Source: Calycina herbarum
Taxonomy: Eukaryota; Ascomycota; Leotiomycetes; Helotiales; Pezizellaceae
Assembly (NCBI GenBank): GCA_001414485.1
Contig: LLEY01000035.1
Coordinates: forward strand, 372,001-436,000
Length of the DNA: 64,000 bases
Direction of reading: 5' to 3'
The notes below the pieces were generated by a model. It saw only the letters and a program-made list of their open reading frames with translations. It was not told the DNA's origin and did no database searches. Made by a program: the position numbers and the translations under genes. Positions 11,836 through 21,445 of the stretch are shown here, piece by piece. The first letter of the stretch is position 1, and each line of letters opens with the position of its first letter.

Positions 11836-12867
11836 GTCGCCGAGATAACCATCATAGATGGTGAAAATGCCGATGGATACTTTGTTGAAGCCAAGGAGCT
11901 CCGAGATCTTGACTTGACAAACATCGTAATTGTATCATGTACTGCCTTCAACTGCATAATCACAAAGTGCAACGTTGAAGCATGCAGTTTAGATAATTGC
12001 ATTGTTGTCGACACACGATTATATGACACAAACCTGACATGGTGTACTCCTGTCAACTGCATCCGGACCAAACCATCTTCTGGATTTCACATCTTCCCAA
12101 GCGAAGTTAGGAGAATCATTTTTGGGTACTGTGTCCAGCCTCACGAGGCCATTTGGGTTGTTAGTGATTCCAAGCCAACAACCCCCCCTCTTATCGTTGC
12201 TCTTCGTGGCAAGACATTTTTATACCAAGAGGTCCTCAAAGAGTTTTACAAATACAACTACTTCCTGGATTCCAAGGGTACACCCTGCGATTTATCCGCG
12301 AAACTCCTCGCTACTCTCCAAAATCTGGATGTTCGACTCTCCGAACGCGAGGATACGGTTTTCTATCCGGATTTCAAAGGGCAACCAGAATTATATTTTC
12401 AAGAACCACCCGAGTATCTTGAAAAAAGCAACATCAGACGTTTGAGGTTCGAGAACTGGTGCTACTCATCCTGGAATCCACCTGTAGCCTGTATCGAACC
12501 CACAATCATTCGCTACCTCCAAACTTTTAAGGAGGTCATACGCGTGGAAATCTGGTTTTCCGAATCCTACGACTTGAAGAGAGCCACCCACGAAACACCA
12601 AGAAAGAAGCCGGCTTTTCTCGAGGTCATCAAGGATATCGATAAGTATTTGGGGTGCGAAGGAAGACCAAGCGATTGGAAGTACAACAGTAAGCCCTTCA
12701 AAACTCCAGTCCTTTGGTATTGGCAGGCACCCAAAGGGGAAGTTTTGAGATGGTCGCAGTCAGGTCCCAAGGTTTATTCTGACCACAATTATCCTACGAT
12801 CGATTATTATCCATCTGATCAGTCCGAGGCAAGCGAGGGTTCTTTTGAATTTACAGACGAAGAGTAG
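11836..12867 (+). CDS. Pentapeptide-like / F-box-like protein, start unknown
   Basis: Open frame of about 345 residues with no methionine anywhere, so it must be spliced from an upstream exon, be fused to the preceding gene, or be a truncated copy. The N-terminal 60 residues carry Cys/Asn-rich near-pentapeptide repeats (CTAFNCIITKCNVEACSLDN), suggesting a short right-handed beta-solenoid. Next comes an F-box/2EXR-like helix (IFPSEVRRIIFGY), a stretch with PLIVALRGKTFLYQEVLKEF, and an acidic tail (SEASEGSFEFTDEE). The gene at 37694-39233 has the same order of parts and similar text (RFPLDILRLIF; PALLAAVRGHEALYKEAL), so the two are paralogs. Coordinates begin at the nearest AG that keeps frame; the frame itself opens at 11818. 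Confidence 0.55.
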   Translation, partial: VAEITIIDGENADGYFVEAKELRDLDLTNIVIVSCTAFNCIITKCNVEACSLDNCIVVDTRLYDTNLTWCTPVNCIRTKPSSGFHIFPSEVRRIIFGYCVQPHEAIWVVSDSKPTTPPLIVALRGKTFLYQEVLKEFYKYNYFLDSKGTPCDLSAKLLATLQNLDVRLSEREDTVFYPDFKGQPELYFQEPPEYLEKSNIRRLRFENWCYSSWNPPVACIEPTIIRYLQTFKEVIRVEIWFSESYDLKRATHETPRKKPAFLEVIKDIDKYLGCEGRPSDWKYNSKPFKTPVLWYWQAPKGEVLRWSQSGPKVYSDHNYPTIDYYPSDQSEASEGSFEFTDEE

Positions 12868-13067
12868 TTTGGATTGGCGTTCATGGACTTAATTTTGTAC
12901 CTACTTCGAAATCGGGTTGTTTCAAAGCTTGGTGTCTAAGACCCCGGGGGCTGTTCGAGATACGAACTTAAGTCAGAGTAGATAGATTGCAGAAGTCTAA
13001 GTTTTTTGATGTAAACAGTGCCATCTCATTCATATCAACACATTTTGAAAATCTACCACCTCCTCTC

Positions 13068-14711
13068 TTACTCTGTTCCACGAAATCCAAGAGCCGTCCA
13101 CCGACGTTCAACATCTTCTTGTAGCTTCTTAGGGTACGAGTTCTTGAAATCCGCCGCCTCCCAATTCTTGCCCTCCGTGTACTCAATCGGCAAAAGAGCA
13201 TCACTGACAACTTTCCCTCCCTTGAATGGACTCAAAGACCCATGGCTCATATAAGGAATAAGTGGGAACCCCTTGCACTCGCTATAGAAAATTTCATCAT
13301 CCCCGGGTCTGCATCGAGTACTGAAAGCCCACATCACATCTTTGCCGTCGTGAACATCGATATCGTCACCGACGAGTACAAGACGGTGAATGGTATAACC
13401 GGCTTTGTGGGCAAATATGAGATCACCAATTTTCTTGGAGAGCTCTGGTCCGCTGGTCTTCATTGCACGGAGCTTCTCTGTATCGAACTGGATAACAACC
13501 CAGGTGACTTGTGACTCGAAAGGGGAGGAGGTTGCTATGACTGGTAGGCCTGCAGTAACTAAGAGATTTTGGATCTCGGCAGCTGCAAGTGCACCGATCA
13601 TGGTGTGAGTCTCATCAGTAAGACGACCACAATTGGAGACGGGCATGATTGCGTTGTTTCGATGGGTGATCTTGTTCACGGTATATACGGGCCATTGATG
13701 TGTGTCTGCGGGGAAGACATAACCCTATTGAAAATATTAGCAAGAATAAGAAGTCTGAGCGGCAAGAAGACTTACATGCATCTCACCAAACGGACCCTCT
13801 GGAGCCGTCTCGGAGATAGAGAGTGTTCCCTCGAAGACAATCTCACTGTTAGCTGGAACAAAAAGGTCGTTTGTTTCACACTTGACAACATCGAGTGCAT
13901 GCCCTGTCATTGCACCAACATACTCAGCCTCAGTGCAACCGTCCGGGAGTGGCATACTAGAAGCCATGATGGCAGCGGGAGGTGCACCAAAAGCTAAAGC
14001 CCATGGTACGTCTTTCCCTTCCTTCTTCCACATTTGATGAATCTGCCATAGGTGTTGAGGTTCAATAACCAAGCCCGTGAGATGGTTTTTGTCGTGAACC
14101 ATTGCACGCGCGATGCTCCAGTTTGTCCATTTTTTGTCAGGCGATTGAACAACATGCATGCCGTATGTTTGGATGTACTTTCCCCCGTCGGATTGATGTA
14201 AATGAGGAGCCGGGAGCGTTGTAAGATCAAAGTCCTCGGGGTTGAGTATATTCTCTTTACAAGAACCGGTTTGAACAACATTCTGCGGAATGCCCGGAGA
14301 ATTCTGAGCAGAGTTCATCTTGTCGAGAATTGTTCCCATGCTGGACGAAGGCTCGAGACCAAGATGTCTGGCGAGACGTCCATACTTCTCGGAAGGCTTG
14401 GATCGCAACGAATTAGGAGCACCAAGAATACGGAATAGACCATTCTTGTCTTGACCCTTGAGATTATTGAACAAAGGTGCCTTGTCGTTGGTCTCGCATA
14501 CTTTTCGGATGATTGCACCAGCTTCGAGATGGGGGTCGATCAGTTCGTTGATCTCGACGATGTCATTATCTTCTTTAAGGGCATCGACGAAGGAACGGAA
14601 ATTGAGGTGAGGAAGGTCTTGCGGGTTCGTCTGGTTGTGAATACTGCGCTGCATTCTGTTGGAAATTGATGTAAGTGTTTTGCGTGTATTCGGTCGGAGA
14701 ATGGAGCTCAT
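13068..14711 (-). CDS. FDC1: UbiD-family ferulic/phenylacrylic acid decarboxylase
   Basis: Prenylated-FMN-dependent, reversible decarboxylase of cinnamic-type and sorbic acids. Exons are 14711-13776 and 13724-13068 (intron 51 nt, GTAAGT...AG, phase 0), giving 530 residues against about 500 for yeast and Aspergillus Fdc1. The extra N-terminus ([20 protein letters not shown]) is basic and serine-rich like a mitochondrial presequence. The protein matches the family along its whole length: [103 protein letters not shown]. The catalytic triad is present (Arg202 in SIAR, Glu305 and Glu310 in EGPFGE). PAD1, which makes its cofactor, lies directly upstream on the same strand. The upstream region holds a TATATA box at 14771-14776 and a TCCGAG array. 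Confidence 0.96.
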
Positions 14712-14770
14712 CGTTTAAATGTGGTGTAAATGAGATGAAAGTGCACATGCTGTTGCGAAGGCTTAGCACA

Positions 14771-14776
14771 TATATA
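14771..14776 (-). promoter_or_regulatory. Putative TATA box of FDC1
   Basis: TATATA lies 60 bases upstream of the FDC1 start codon on the minus strand, a plausible core-promoter position. Assigned by sequence and spacing only. Confidence 0.4.
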
Positions 14777-14867
14777 CCTATTCTCCTCATCCGTAATTCC
14801 GTGCATAATTGCACACGCAAAACCCACTCATCGTATGACAAGAGGCGGTCGGAAATCACTCGGCGGT

Positions 14868-14972
14868 AGTAAAAGGAGCGAGAAGGAATAAATCCGAAGT
14901 CTCGGAGAAAATATTCGGCTCGGAGGAAGTAAAAGGGAGCAGAAGAATAAATCCGAAGGTCTTGGAGAAAAT
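14868..14972. repeat. Imperfect ~60-bp tandem duplication upstream of FDC1
   Basis: Two copies, about 14868-14911 and 14928-14972, share GTAAAAGGAGC, AATAAATCCGAAG and TTGGAGAAAAT-type blocks, differing by small indels and substitutions. Each copy contains a TCCGAA and a CTCGGA/CTTGGA core, so the duplication multiplied the putative regulator sites. Confidence 0.7.
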
Positions 14973-14987
14973 TCTTAAGCAAATATT

Positions 14988-15149
14988 TCCGAGTAGCCAA
15001 TTTATTTCCGAGTACATATTCCGGGTATATATTTCCGAGCATATATCTCCGAGCACATATCTATTTCCGTTCCCCCAATTCCGAGCGAATATCTCCGAGA
15101 AACTATCTCCGAGCACATATTTCCGAACAACTATTCCCGAGAAACCAGT
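14988..15149. promoter_or_regulatory. 14-bp tandem TCCGAG array upstream of FDC1
   Basis: Core TCCGAG (or one-base variants) starts at 14988, 15007, 15020, 15034, 15048, 15066, 15080, 15094, 15108, 15122 and 15136. From 15020 the spacing is exactly 14 except for one 18-bp step at 15048-15066. The spacer is AT-rich (cAcATATt/c). Each unit contains a CGG half-site of the kind bound by Zn2Cys6 proteins, one of which is encoded next door. Further single TCGGA/TCCGA sites lie at 14696-14953 and 15148. Operator function is inferred, the periodicity is observed. Confidence 0.75.
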
Positions 15150-15285
15150 CGGAGAAGATCATCGTTGGAGCAGTGATGTGGATCAACAGATCAGGGGCTC
15201 AGATAAAGGGCGTGGGAAAAGGCAGGAATGATGAACTCGCGGGGGATTTCATTTTAGATTTTAAACAGTTTGTATTACAAGTCCC

Positions 15286-16023
15286 TCATTTCTTCGAATT
15301 AAACCCATCCCACCTCTCAAAGTCCCCCGTATCCAAATGAAACATATCCAGCATTCTCCCCACACTCTGATCCTCAACATCCGCCAAACTCGTCGGCCGC
15401 GTATAAAAAGCCGGCACAGGAGGAAAGATAATCCCACCACTCCTCGTAACAGCCAACATATTTTCAAGATGAATATCACTCAACGGCGTCTCCCTAGCGA
15501 CAAGAACTAACTTCCTCCTTTCCTTCAGAGTCACATCTGCCGCGCGGGTGATCAAATCCTCGCAATATCCCATCCGGATACCAGCCAAAGTCTTCATGCT
15601 GCAAGGTACGACAATCATTCCATCGTGGTGGAAGGAACCGCTTGATATGGGCGCCGATTGCTCTTTGATGGAGTAGAAGTGGTCGGCCAGCCCTCGGATG
15701 TCGTTGGGATGGTAGTCGGTCTCGTATTTTATAGTTGCTTCGGCCCATTTACTCATGATTAGGTGAGTTTCCACATCTAGTTTTCGAAGCGCTTTCAGAA
15801 TTTTAACTCCAAGAACTGCGCCTGTTGCCCCAGTCATGGCGACGATAATTTTCTTTTTGGCTGGGACCGCGACTGTATGAGGAGCTGGCAGCGTTGAGGC
15901 ATAACATCTTCTATTGCAAAGTCCGACTTGGATGGGATTTGTGACGAATGACCCGCTTGCTTGATAGATTTGAGGTGATGAGAGTTTTGATGAGCGTGCG
16001 AAAATTTTAGTAGATGAATTCAT
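15286..16023 (-). CDS. PAD1: UbiX/Pad1 flavin prenyltransferase
   Basis: Attaches a dimethylallyl unit to FMN, making the prenylated flavin required by FDC1. The open frame runs upstream to 16311, but homology starts late. The Met at 16023 gives 245 residues (yeast Pad1 has 242) with a basic, serine-rich presequence (MNSSTKIFARSSKLSS), so this start is preferred and the DNA upstream of it is promoter. Family motifs are the flavin-binding VAMTGATGAVLGVKIL (residues 61-76), THLIMSKWAEATI, VVPCSMKTLAGIRMGYCEDL, RAADVTLKERRKLVLV, RETPLSDIHLENM, GGIIFPPVPAFYTRP. It is a single-exon gene on the same strand as FDC1 and the Zn2Cys6 gene. An eight-unit 16-bp TCCGAG-type array lies 0.47-0.6 kb upstream of the start. 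Confidence 0.95.
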   Translation of the reverse strand: MNSSTKIFARSSKLSSPQIYQASGSFVTNPIQVGLCNRRCYASTLPAPHTVAVPAKKKIIVAMTGATGAVLGVKILKALRKLDVETHLIMSKWAEATIKYETDYHPNDIRGLADHFYSIKEQSAPISSGSFHHDGMIVVPCSMKTLAGIRMGYCEDLITRAADVTLKERRKLVLVARETPLSDIHLENMLAVTRSGGIIFPPVPAFYTRPTSLADVEDQSVGRMLDMFHLDTGDFERWDGFNSKK

Positions 16024-16495
16024 GATGAGATAGATTTGAGAGGTTTTGCGCATTTGAATCGACTGATAAGTAGGGTACTTATCCAGGAGGCGCTCTCCTT
16101 CATAAATATCTCCGAAGTGTGGAGAATCATGATTCCAGGGGTTCCATGATCTCCGAGAATCTTTTGGTAGATGCGAGAATATATCCGAACTAAAAGCGAA
16201 CCGAAAATGCCAGATGATGACGACGAAAAATTGAAAGACTTTCCATTGTTGGATACTGGAAAACGCTAGGTCGAGCGAGGGTTTCTTGACGCATATTTTC
16301 AGAGGTTTCAAAATGTTGAGTAGTAGAAAAGCCAGACCTGGTAGACGACAGAATCATTGGGAGCACCTAAGATTCTAAATTACAAAAGACTTTTTCTTCA
16401 ATTGGATACGTTAGATCTGTTCAACAGACCCGCATTATCTTACACGCCTCCTTCGCTTTTTTCTTTGACATTAGGTGGGGAAAAAACCATATCTC

Positions 16496-16623
16496 CGAGA
16501 CAAGTTTTGCCCTCGGAGATATTTGCCCTCGGAGATATTTGCCTTGGGATTTTTTTGCCATCGGATTTATTAGCCCCCGAATGTATTTGCTCTCGGAGTT
16601 ATTTGTGCTCGGATTTATTCCGC
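16496..16623. promoter_or_regulatory. 16-bp tandem CTCGGA array upstream of PAD1
   Basis: Seven contiguous 16-bp units begin at 16512, 16528, 16544, 16560, 16576, 16592 and 16608, with a degenerate unit before them at 16496. The consensus is CTCGGAgaTATTTGCC. The first two units are identical and units 3-5 have one or two changes in the core. The complementary strand reads ATAT-TCCGAG as in the FDC1 array. An extra TCCGAG overlaps at 16494-16499. More single cores lie closer to the gene (TCTCCGAAG near 16110, CTCCGAG near 16151, ATCCGAAC near 16183). Confidence 0.75.
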
Positions 16624-16736
16624 AGGTCGAAGATGACATCATGCACCGGAGTGGGTATGCGAGAAACCATCTAGATCAAAATTTGAATCTACGTCAGGGA
16701 AGTTAGAATAGTAATGTATTTCAATTCGTGCTATGA

Positions 16737-18832
16737 CTAACCCCAGATGATCGAGTCAAATGTTTCCATTGGACACATATCCGAAAACCCTAGGAAGGCT
16801 GTCGGGTCAATTGGCCGTGTGGGAGGATTTCCCGTCGCCAGAGACTGCTCACCAAGCCCATCGGTCGATAATTGAGGCATCTCTATTGGCTGGTTTGAAG
16901 ATAGGTCCTTTTGCGATATTGGTAGTTGTTCTGGTTTCGAAATATGCTCATTGTAGAGATTTTCCAAAGCTCCTAAGGCGCGGCCATGTTGCGGCGATAG
17001 GAACACAACTCCGTTTTGATCATCCTTTGAGCCCGGATCGTCGAAACCATTACCCAACGTCTGAATGAGCGCATTTTGGAGAATTCGAACTTCCGGATTG
17101 GATCTGGACTCGTTTATGAGGCCTAGCACAAGTGCTGAGCTGAGGCCATTGTGTATGAACGCCCATGAACGAGATGCTTGAAGAGAAATTGGACATAACT
17201 TCAAGTATGCTTCAAGACTGCGGATAAGACACCGGATTCCGGTCTGAGCAAGCTCGGAGCGTGATCGATATTGATCTTGATCTTGTGCGGTCTCAGGGCG
17301 GCGGAAAGCTCTTGTTGACAGCCATCCGGCAACAAAAGAGGTATGTAACTGTAGGGCATAATGCTCGCAACGTTGTTGGATTGTCTCACAGTCCTCACTT
17401 GAACGAAGATGGGGCTGCGTCTTCTCTTGAACTGCCGATATGGATTTAATAATATCAAGCAATTCTTCGAACGCCGGAGTACCATTTGACTTGATACTGA
17501 AACCACGATGAGCGGATACTAGTAAAGAGTACATGGCCTCCACATAGCTCAGGCCCGATGCACTTGTGGCAGATAATGGGCAGTTTGGAACTTCCATAGT
17601 TGTTGGTAATCTGTCAAAACTTAGGGATAGAAGGCTGTCTTGCCAGATGACCGAGAGCCTGTTGTAGGTAGTTAGAATAAATGTCTTGAGGGGACAGCAT
17701 GAAAGAAGACCAACCAGAGTTTGTTATCCCGGGATAGCTGCCCCTCAACTATTGGCTTGCGGTGGATTCCAAGACTCTGGGCTATCCTAGATGTCGTGCC
17801 AAGTAAGATCCAGGCTGCCTGTGGTTTCATGGAATTTTGCAAGACATTTCCCAGAATTAGGAGTGTTTCCAAACACTCAATAGTAGGTTCCATCAAGAAA
17901 TCAGCAAATCTAAGACATTGAAAGCTGTATCGTAAATATTTGTCGGATTCAGAGGTTCGCTCAACGTGCGAAACATCCTTGAAATGGCTACCTGAAGCCA
18001 GTATGGCATACAAAAGACCCAGCCATGGAATGGGAAGCTCAAGTGGCAATAGACCGGGTTTTTTCAAAATGCCTCTTTGGTCAATGAAGGTATATACCTG
18101 CTTCTCAAACTTCTTGATATCCGAGAGGATGGGGGTAAAATTGTGAACCTGAGTTTTATAATTTTCAAAAAGCCTAGAATCATGGTAGTTAGCATTTTAA
18201 ACAAGAATCCACTGATTTACTCACTTAATGATGGCTCGATCAGCTGGCAGCCCTTCATGGATTCTCTCCAGCCCCACCACGATGATCGAGAATGGATCTG
18301 CTGGCATACTTGTCTCCCCAATGCCTAAAATTGGCAACAGTACCCCCTCTACATTCTCTGTTCTTCCGGTAGAGGCGCCAGAGCCATTGGATTGTGCCCG
18401 GGCAAATGATGGAATTGCGTTGTCCCCAAGAAAAGGTGGTCGAGCAATAGTTGGAGAGGCAGGAGAGCCTTTTACATTATTTCTGCTGCTGTCGATGCTT
18501 CTAAGGGCTGTTACTGGCGATTTCAAGGATGGAGCTGTCTTCCTATGGCCATTCGGAGGGAGACGCGGAGAAGCACACGAAGAAGCATGGGAAACCGTCT
18601 GAATAATAGACGCGTTGCTCGGAACACGGTCATATGTACACAATTCCGGATGCTTTCTCTCCTTGCATGTATCACACGGGTGTCCTTTGTCGCATTTCAC
18701 CTTTCTATCTCGGCATGGAAAACATGAAGTCACCCGCCGCTGTTTTCTTTGCCTCAATCGCTCACGATTTGCTCCTCCGAGCGGGAGCGGCGATGACTTC
18801 GGTGTGTCCTGCGACGTTGTTGTATTCTCCAT
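16737..18832 (-). CDS. Zn2Cys6 transcription factor, SdrA-like
   Basis: Probable nuclear activator of the neighbouring decarboxylase genes. Exons are 18832-18225, 18173-17715 and 17658-16737, with introns of 51 and 56 nt whose joints restore LFENYKTQVHNFTPIL and KLWLSVIWQDSLLSLSFDRL. Predicted 662 residues. The binuclear zinc cluster is at residues 37-65 (Cys37, 40, 47, 53, 56, 65: C-x2-C-x6-C-x5-C-x2-C-x8-C), preceded by a basic RQRKQRR stretch and followed by a Ser/Pro-rich linker. The fungal-specific middle homology region follows (WLGLLYAILASGSHF, AQSLGIHR). In Aspergillus niger a Zn2Cys6 regulator (SdrA) sits with the homologous decarboxylase genes; orthology here is inferred from context. 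An open frame extends to a TTG at 18844, but the first ATG is 18832. Its own upstream DNA carries a 12-bp TCCGAG array. Confidence 0.9.
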
Positions 18833-18923
18833 ATTGTAGTGCAATTGAGTTCTGCTCTAAGCCGATGAATAAAGAATAGCGGAGACGATGTATATGTGGT
18901 CGTTATCTGTGGTGCGAACTATT

Positions 18924-19034
18924 TCCGAGGAGATCGCCGAAAAACAAAAGAGACTGGGAGTTCCCCACTTCACGTGACCGATTACGTGAGTTATCTCAGA
19001 CTCCTCCGAGGATATTTCCGAGATTATTTCCGAG
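18924..19034. promoter_or_regulatory. 12-bp TCCGAG repeats upstream of the Zn2Cys6 gene
   Basis: TCCGAG starts at 18924, 19005, 19017 and 19029. The last three are spaced exactly 12 bp with an AT-rich spacer (gATATT, ATTATT), and a GCCGAA follows the first at a 12-bp step. They lie 92-202 bases upstream of the regulator's start codon. This is the same core as in the FDC1 and PAD1 upstream arrays and suggests autoregulation. Confidence 0.65.
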
Positions 19035-20341
19035 CACCCTGAAAAGACATTGGCAATAATGGGTGAATAATAGGCTACCTCACGAAATGTAGCAATACAT
19101 GCTGAGTAGATGTAGATGTCAAAGAACTATGACCGAGCTCCTAGAGTGTTATTTTGTTGCTGGTGCGGATTGATTACCCTGGAACGAGCCAGCCATCTAT
19201 TTACCAAACCTTAATGATTGACTTGGACCAGATTCCTTCCTAGAACGTACTGACCGACATTCACTGTACAACCATAGTCGTAACTATCAGACAATTAAAC
19301 AGCTGGCTGCCGGTAGTGGCTTCATTCTCGACAACTCAGAGGGGGTTGATACAGTTCGATTGGTCTGTGGTGCTTTCTTGATATGCAGGTCGGTTGGGTA
19401 AATAGCTCCTCCCGCTCCTTACCCCGTCGATCGACCCGATTCCCAGGTTACGATCAAGGTAGCCTAGAATCAACGCGTTGCTATTACCCGAATGTCGTTT
19501 GAAGCTCTAATTGTGGCTAACGAGATAATATTTTGTTATAATTAAATGGTATTTCAATTACACGTCCAAAAGCAGATACGGGATCAATGAAGGACCCGTG
19601 AAACACTCGCTTATAGAGAGTTTGTACCAAACTCCCAAAACGACTGAAGTTCAAGATAGCAGGAAAGAGGGGGTGAAGAGAGAGAGAGCAAGAGAATTCT
19701 TGAAAGTATTAGTGAAATTATTAAAAAGTGCCACCTTGGATTTTGCGATTTCCGATCTCCAATTCTCGCAAAGAAAAGGAGGGGGCTGGTGATGAGGGGG
19801 GTGGTGGGGGGCTAGCAAACAATTAATAGCCACGTCATAATGTAACCCTCTAGCCTCGAGAAGCAAACATATTTCCCTAACCATTTCCCCGCCCTTCCAC
19901 TTCTTCTCTGATTTACCTAAACAAGGAAGAGAAGGAGCGATAGTACAGGGATAAAAAAGAAGATGTAGTAGGGATGTGTGGTAAGACTAGGCCGATTTAA
20001 GTAATAGCTGAGAAAATTCCTTAATGTATTTTGACATCTTTTTGCGTTTTACGATTTTCTATTTGTTGTGGAGTTTGGTGCGTTCGTACTTATAGACAGT
20101 TTCCAAAGGAGAATTCGAAGAATAAACATCAAAAAGAATAATAGTAGACTGGGACAAAGATGACGTTCAAACAAATGGTACTCTTCACATGAGAATGAAA
20201 TTCAGATGAAAGTTGTATATTACAAAACTATTGTAAACAAACAACATATCTAACTACATCGCCCCACCACCATATTCTCAACCTTCCCACATCCCAGTAG
20301 AAATAGTAATCTAATGAGATCCTCATCCGAACTCCCGAAAC
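19035..20341. other. Intergenic, nothing recognised
   Basis: About 1.3 kb with no supported gene. It contains purine-rich tracts near 19665-19695 and a G-rich run near 19780-19815. Short frames at 19598-19884 lack any family signature. Confidence 0.5.
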
Positions 20342-21445
20342 TCATGGATCACTGCAGAATGGATCTTTGGCCTGTTTATTGACTTGTGCAGCCTGCTGAC
20401 GAGCTTTTTCAAAGGCTTTCTGCTTGTCTTCGTCGGTTAGGTCGAACGCAGATATCCTTGGGTGTTTCTCTGGCTCAAGCGGATCCTGATCAAATTCCTC
20501 GTGCACCTGTTGTTGGACGTATGCGTTTTCGGAGTATGTTTGTGAAAGTTGGTGGTATTGTGGAGTGGAATGAGAGGCGAGTTGTAGATACTGGGGCTGT
20601 TCGGTTTGAAATTGTGGAGGGTGGGAAGCAAGCTGAAGTTGTTCGGGATGAAAGTGTTGATTTGGGTGAGACGCAAGTTGGAGTTGTTCGGGATGATATT
20701 GTGGAGCCGGATGGGAGGCAAGTTGTGGAGGCTGAGCGTAAATAGAGGGAGGTAACGGAGGTTGAACAGGCGGTGATTGTATCCGGGGAGCATCATGATG
20801 AGTTGAAATTAGATATGGCGGATGGGAAGGTTGAGGAAATAGAGGTGGTGACTGTAAGTGAGGATCGTCATGCTGAGTTGGAATAAGATTTCCCGGAAGC
20901 GATGGTGGAATGTAATTAGATGGCCCCGGATCACCATATGCCCACTGCTCTTGGGCGGCTAGATTAGATGCTGTATACTCAGTTGCTAATTGAGAAAAAT
21001 CGCAATGATGTTCGATAGTTTGCGTTGTAGGCTGAGAATAATGTTCGCTTTCCATATATTGCTGATCGTGAGGAACCTGACCAGGCAATGCCAGTTGAGG
21101 AAGTGGTGGCGCTTCGAGCCGTGGTTGAGTATGGCCAAACTTTGACGCTTCAGTTTCCACCATGATTTGATTCAACTGTGCTTGCAAAACATGCCATTCC
21201 GCTCTCTTTTTTGGGTTTCTTTTCAATGAGAGAAGTCCAAAGACTAGCTCATCAACCCCTGGAAGAACATTGTGGATCGCTGCGTTGAACCTTTTTATCG
21301 TATTTTCTTCAGTTTGGGAGGTCCGGACTATAATTCGGTCGGTACTGTCATCACGTAACAGACTGTGGTATCTATCAATAAGGAGTAAAAGATCAAGTTT
21401 GCTAGGCGAAAAATATGTGGGAACTCCCTCATGAGGATCGTACAT
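20342..21445 (-). CDS. Hypothetical protein with PQ-rich repeats
   Basis: Single-exon frame of 367 residues from an ATG at 21445. The N-terminal ~110 residues look folded: LDLLLLIDRYHSLL, then about 45 residues later VDELVFGLLSLKRNPKKR and WHVLQAQLNQIMVETEA. The same two blocks with similar spacing occur in the proteins at 33710-34318 and 34879-35520 (LLLLxxRY; DxLVxxLLRIRR), so I place all three in one unnamed family. The remainder is disordered and Pro/Gln/His-rich, with a degenerate repeat around QLASHP-PQ-HPEQL present four or five times at residues 240-310. It ends in a charged helix (DEDKQKAFEKARQQAAQ). No known function. Confidence 0.65.
   Translation of the reverse strand: MYDPHEGVPTYFSPSKLDLLLLIDRYHSLLRDDSTDRIIVRTSQTEENTIKRFNAAIHNVLPGVDELVFGLLSLKRNPKKRAEWHVLQAQLNQIMVETEASKFGHTQPRLEAPPLPQLALPGQVPHDQQYMESEHYSQPTTQTIEHHCDFSQLATEYTASNLAAQEQWAYGDPGPSNYIPPSLPGNLIPTQHDDPHLQSPPLFPQPSHPPYLISTHHDAPRIQSPPVQPPLPPSIYAQPPQLASHPAPQYHPEQLQLASHPNQHFHPEQLQLASHPPQFQTEQPQYLQLASHSTPQYHQLSQTYSENAYVQQQVHEEFDQDPLEPEKHPRISAFDLTDEDKQKAFEKARQQAAQVNKQAKDPFCSDP

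Noticed and set aside
14988..15149. CRISPR-like array
   Set aside because: Units are 14 bp with no unique spacers, the organism is a fungus, and the period differs between promoters.
16024..16311. Longer PAD1 reading frame starting at 16311 (adds 96 residues)
   Set aside because: The extra part has no family similarity and overlaps TCCGAG-type sites; the Met at 16023 gives the family length and a presequence.
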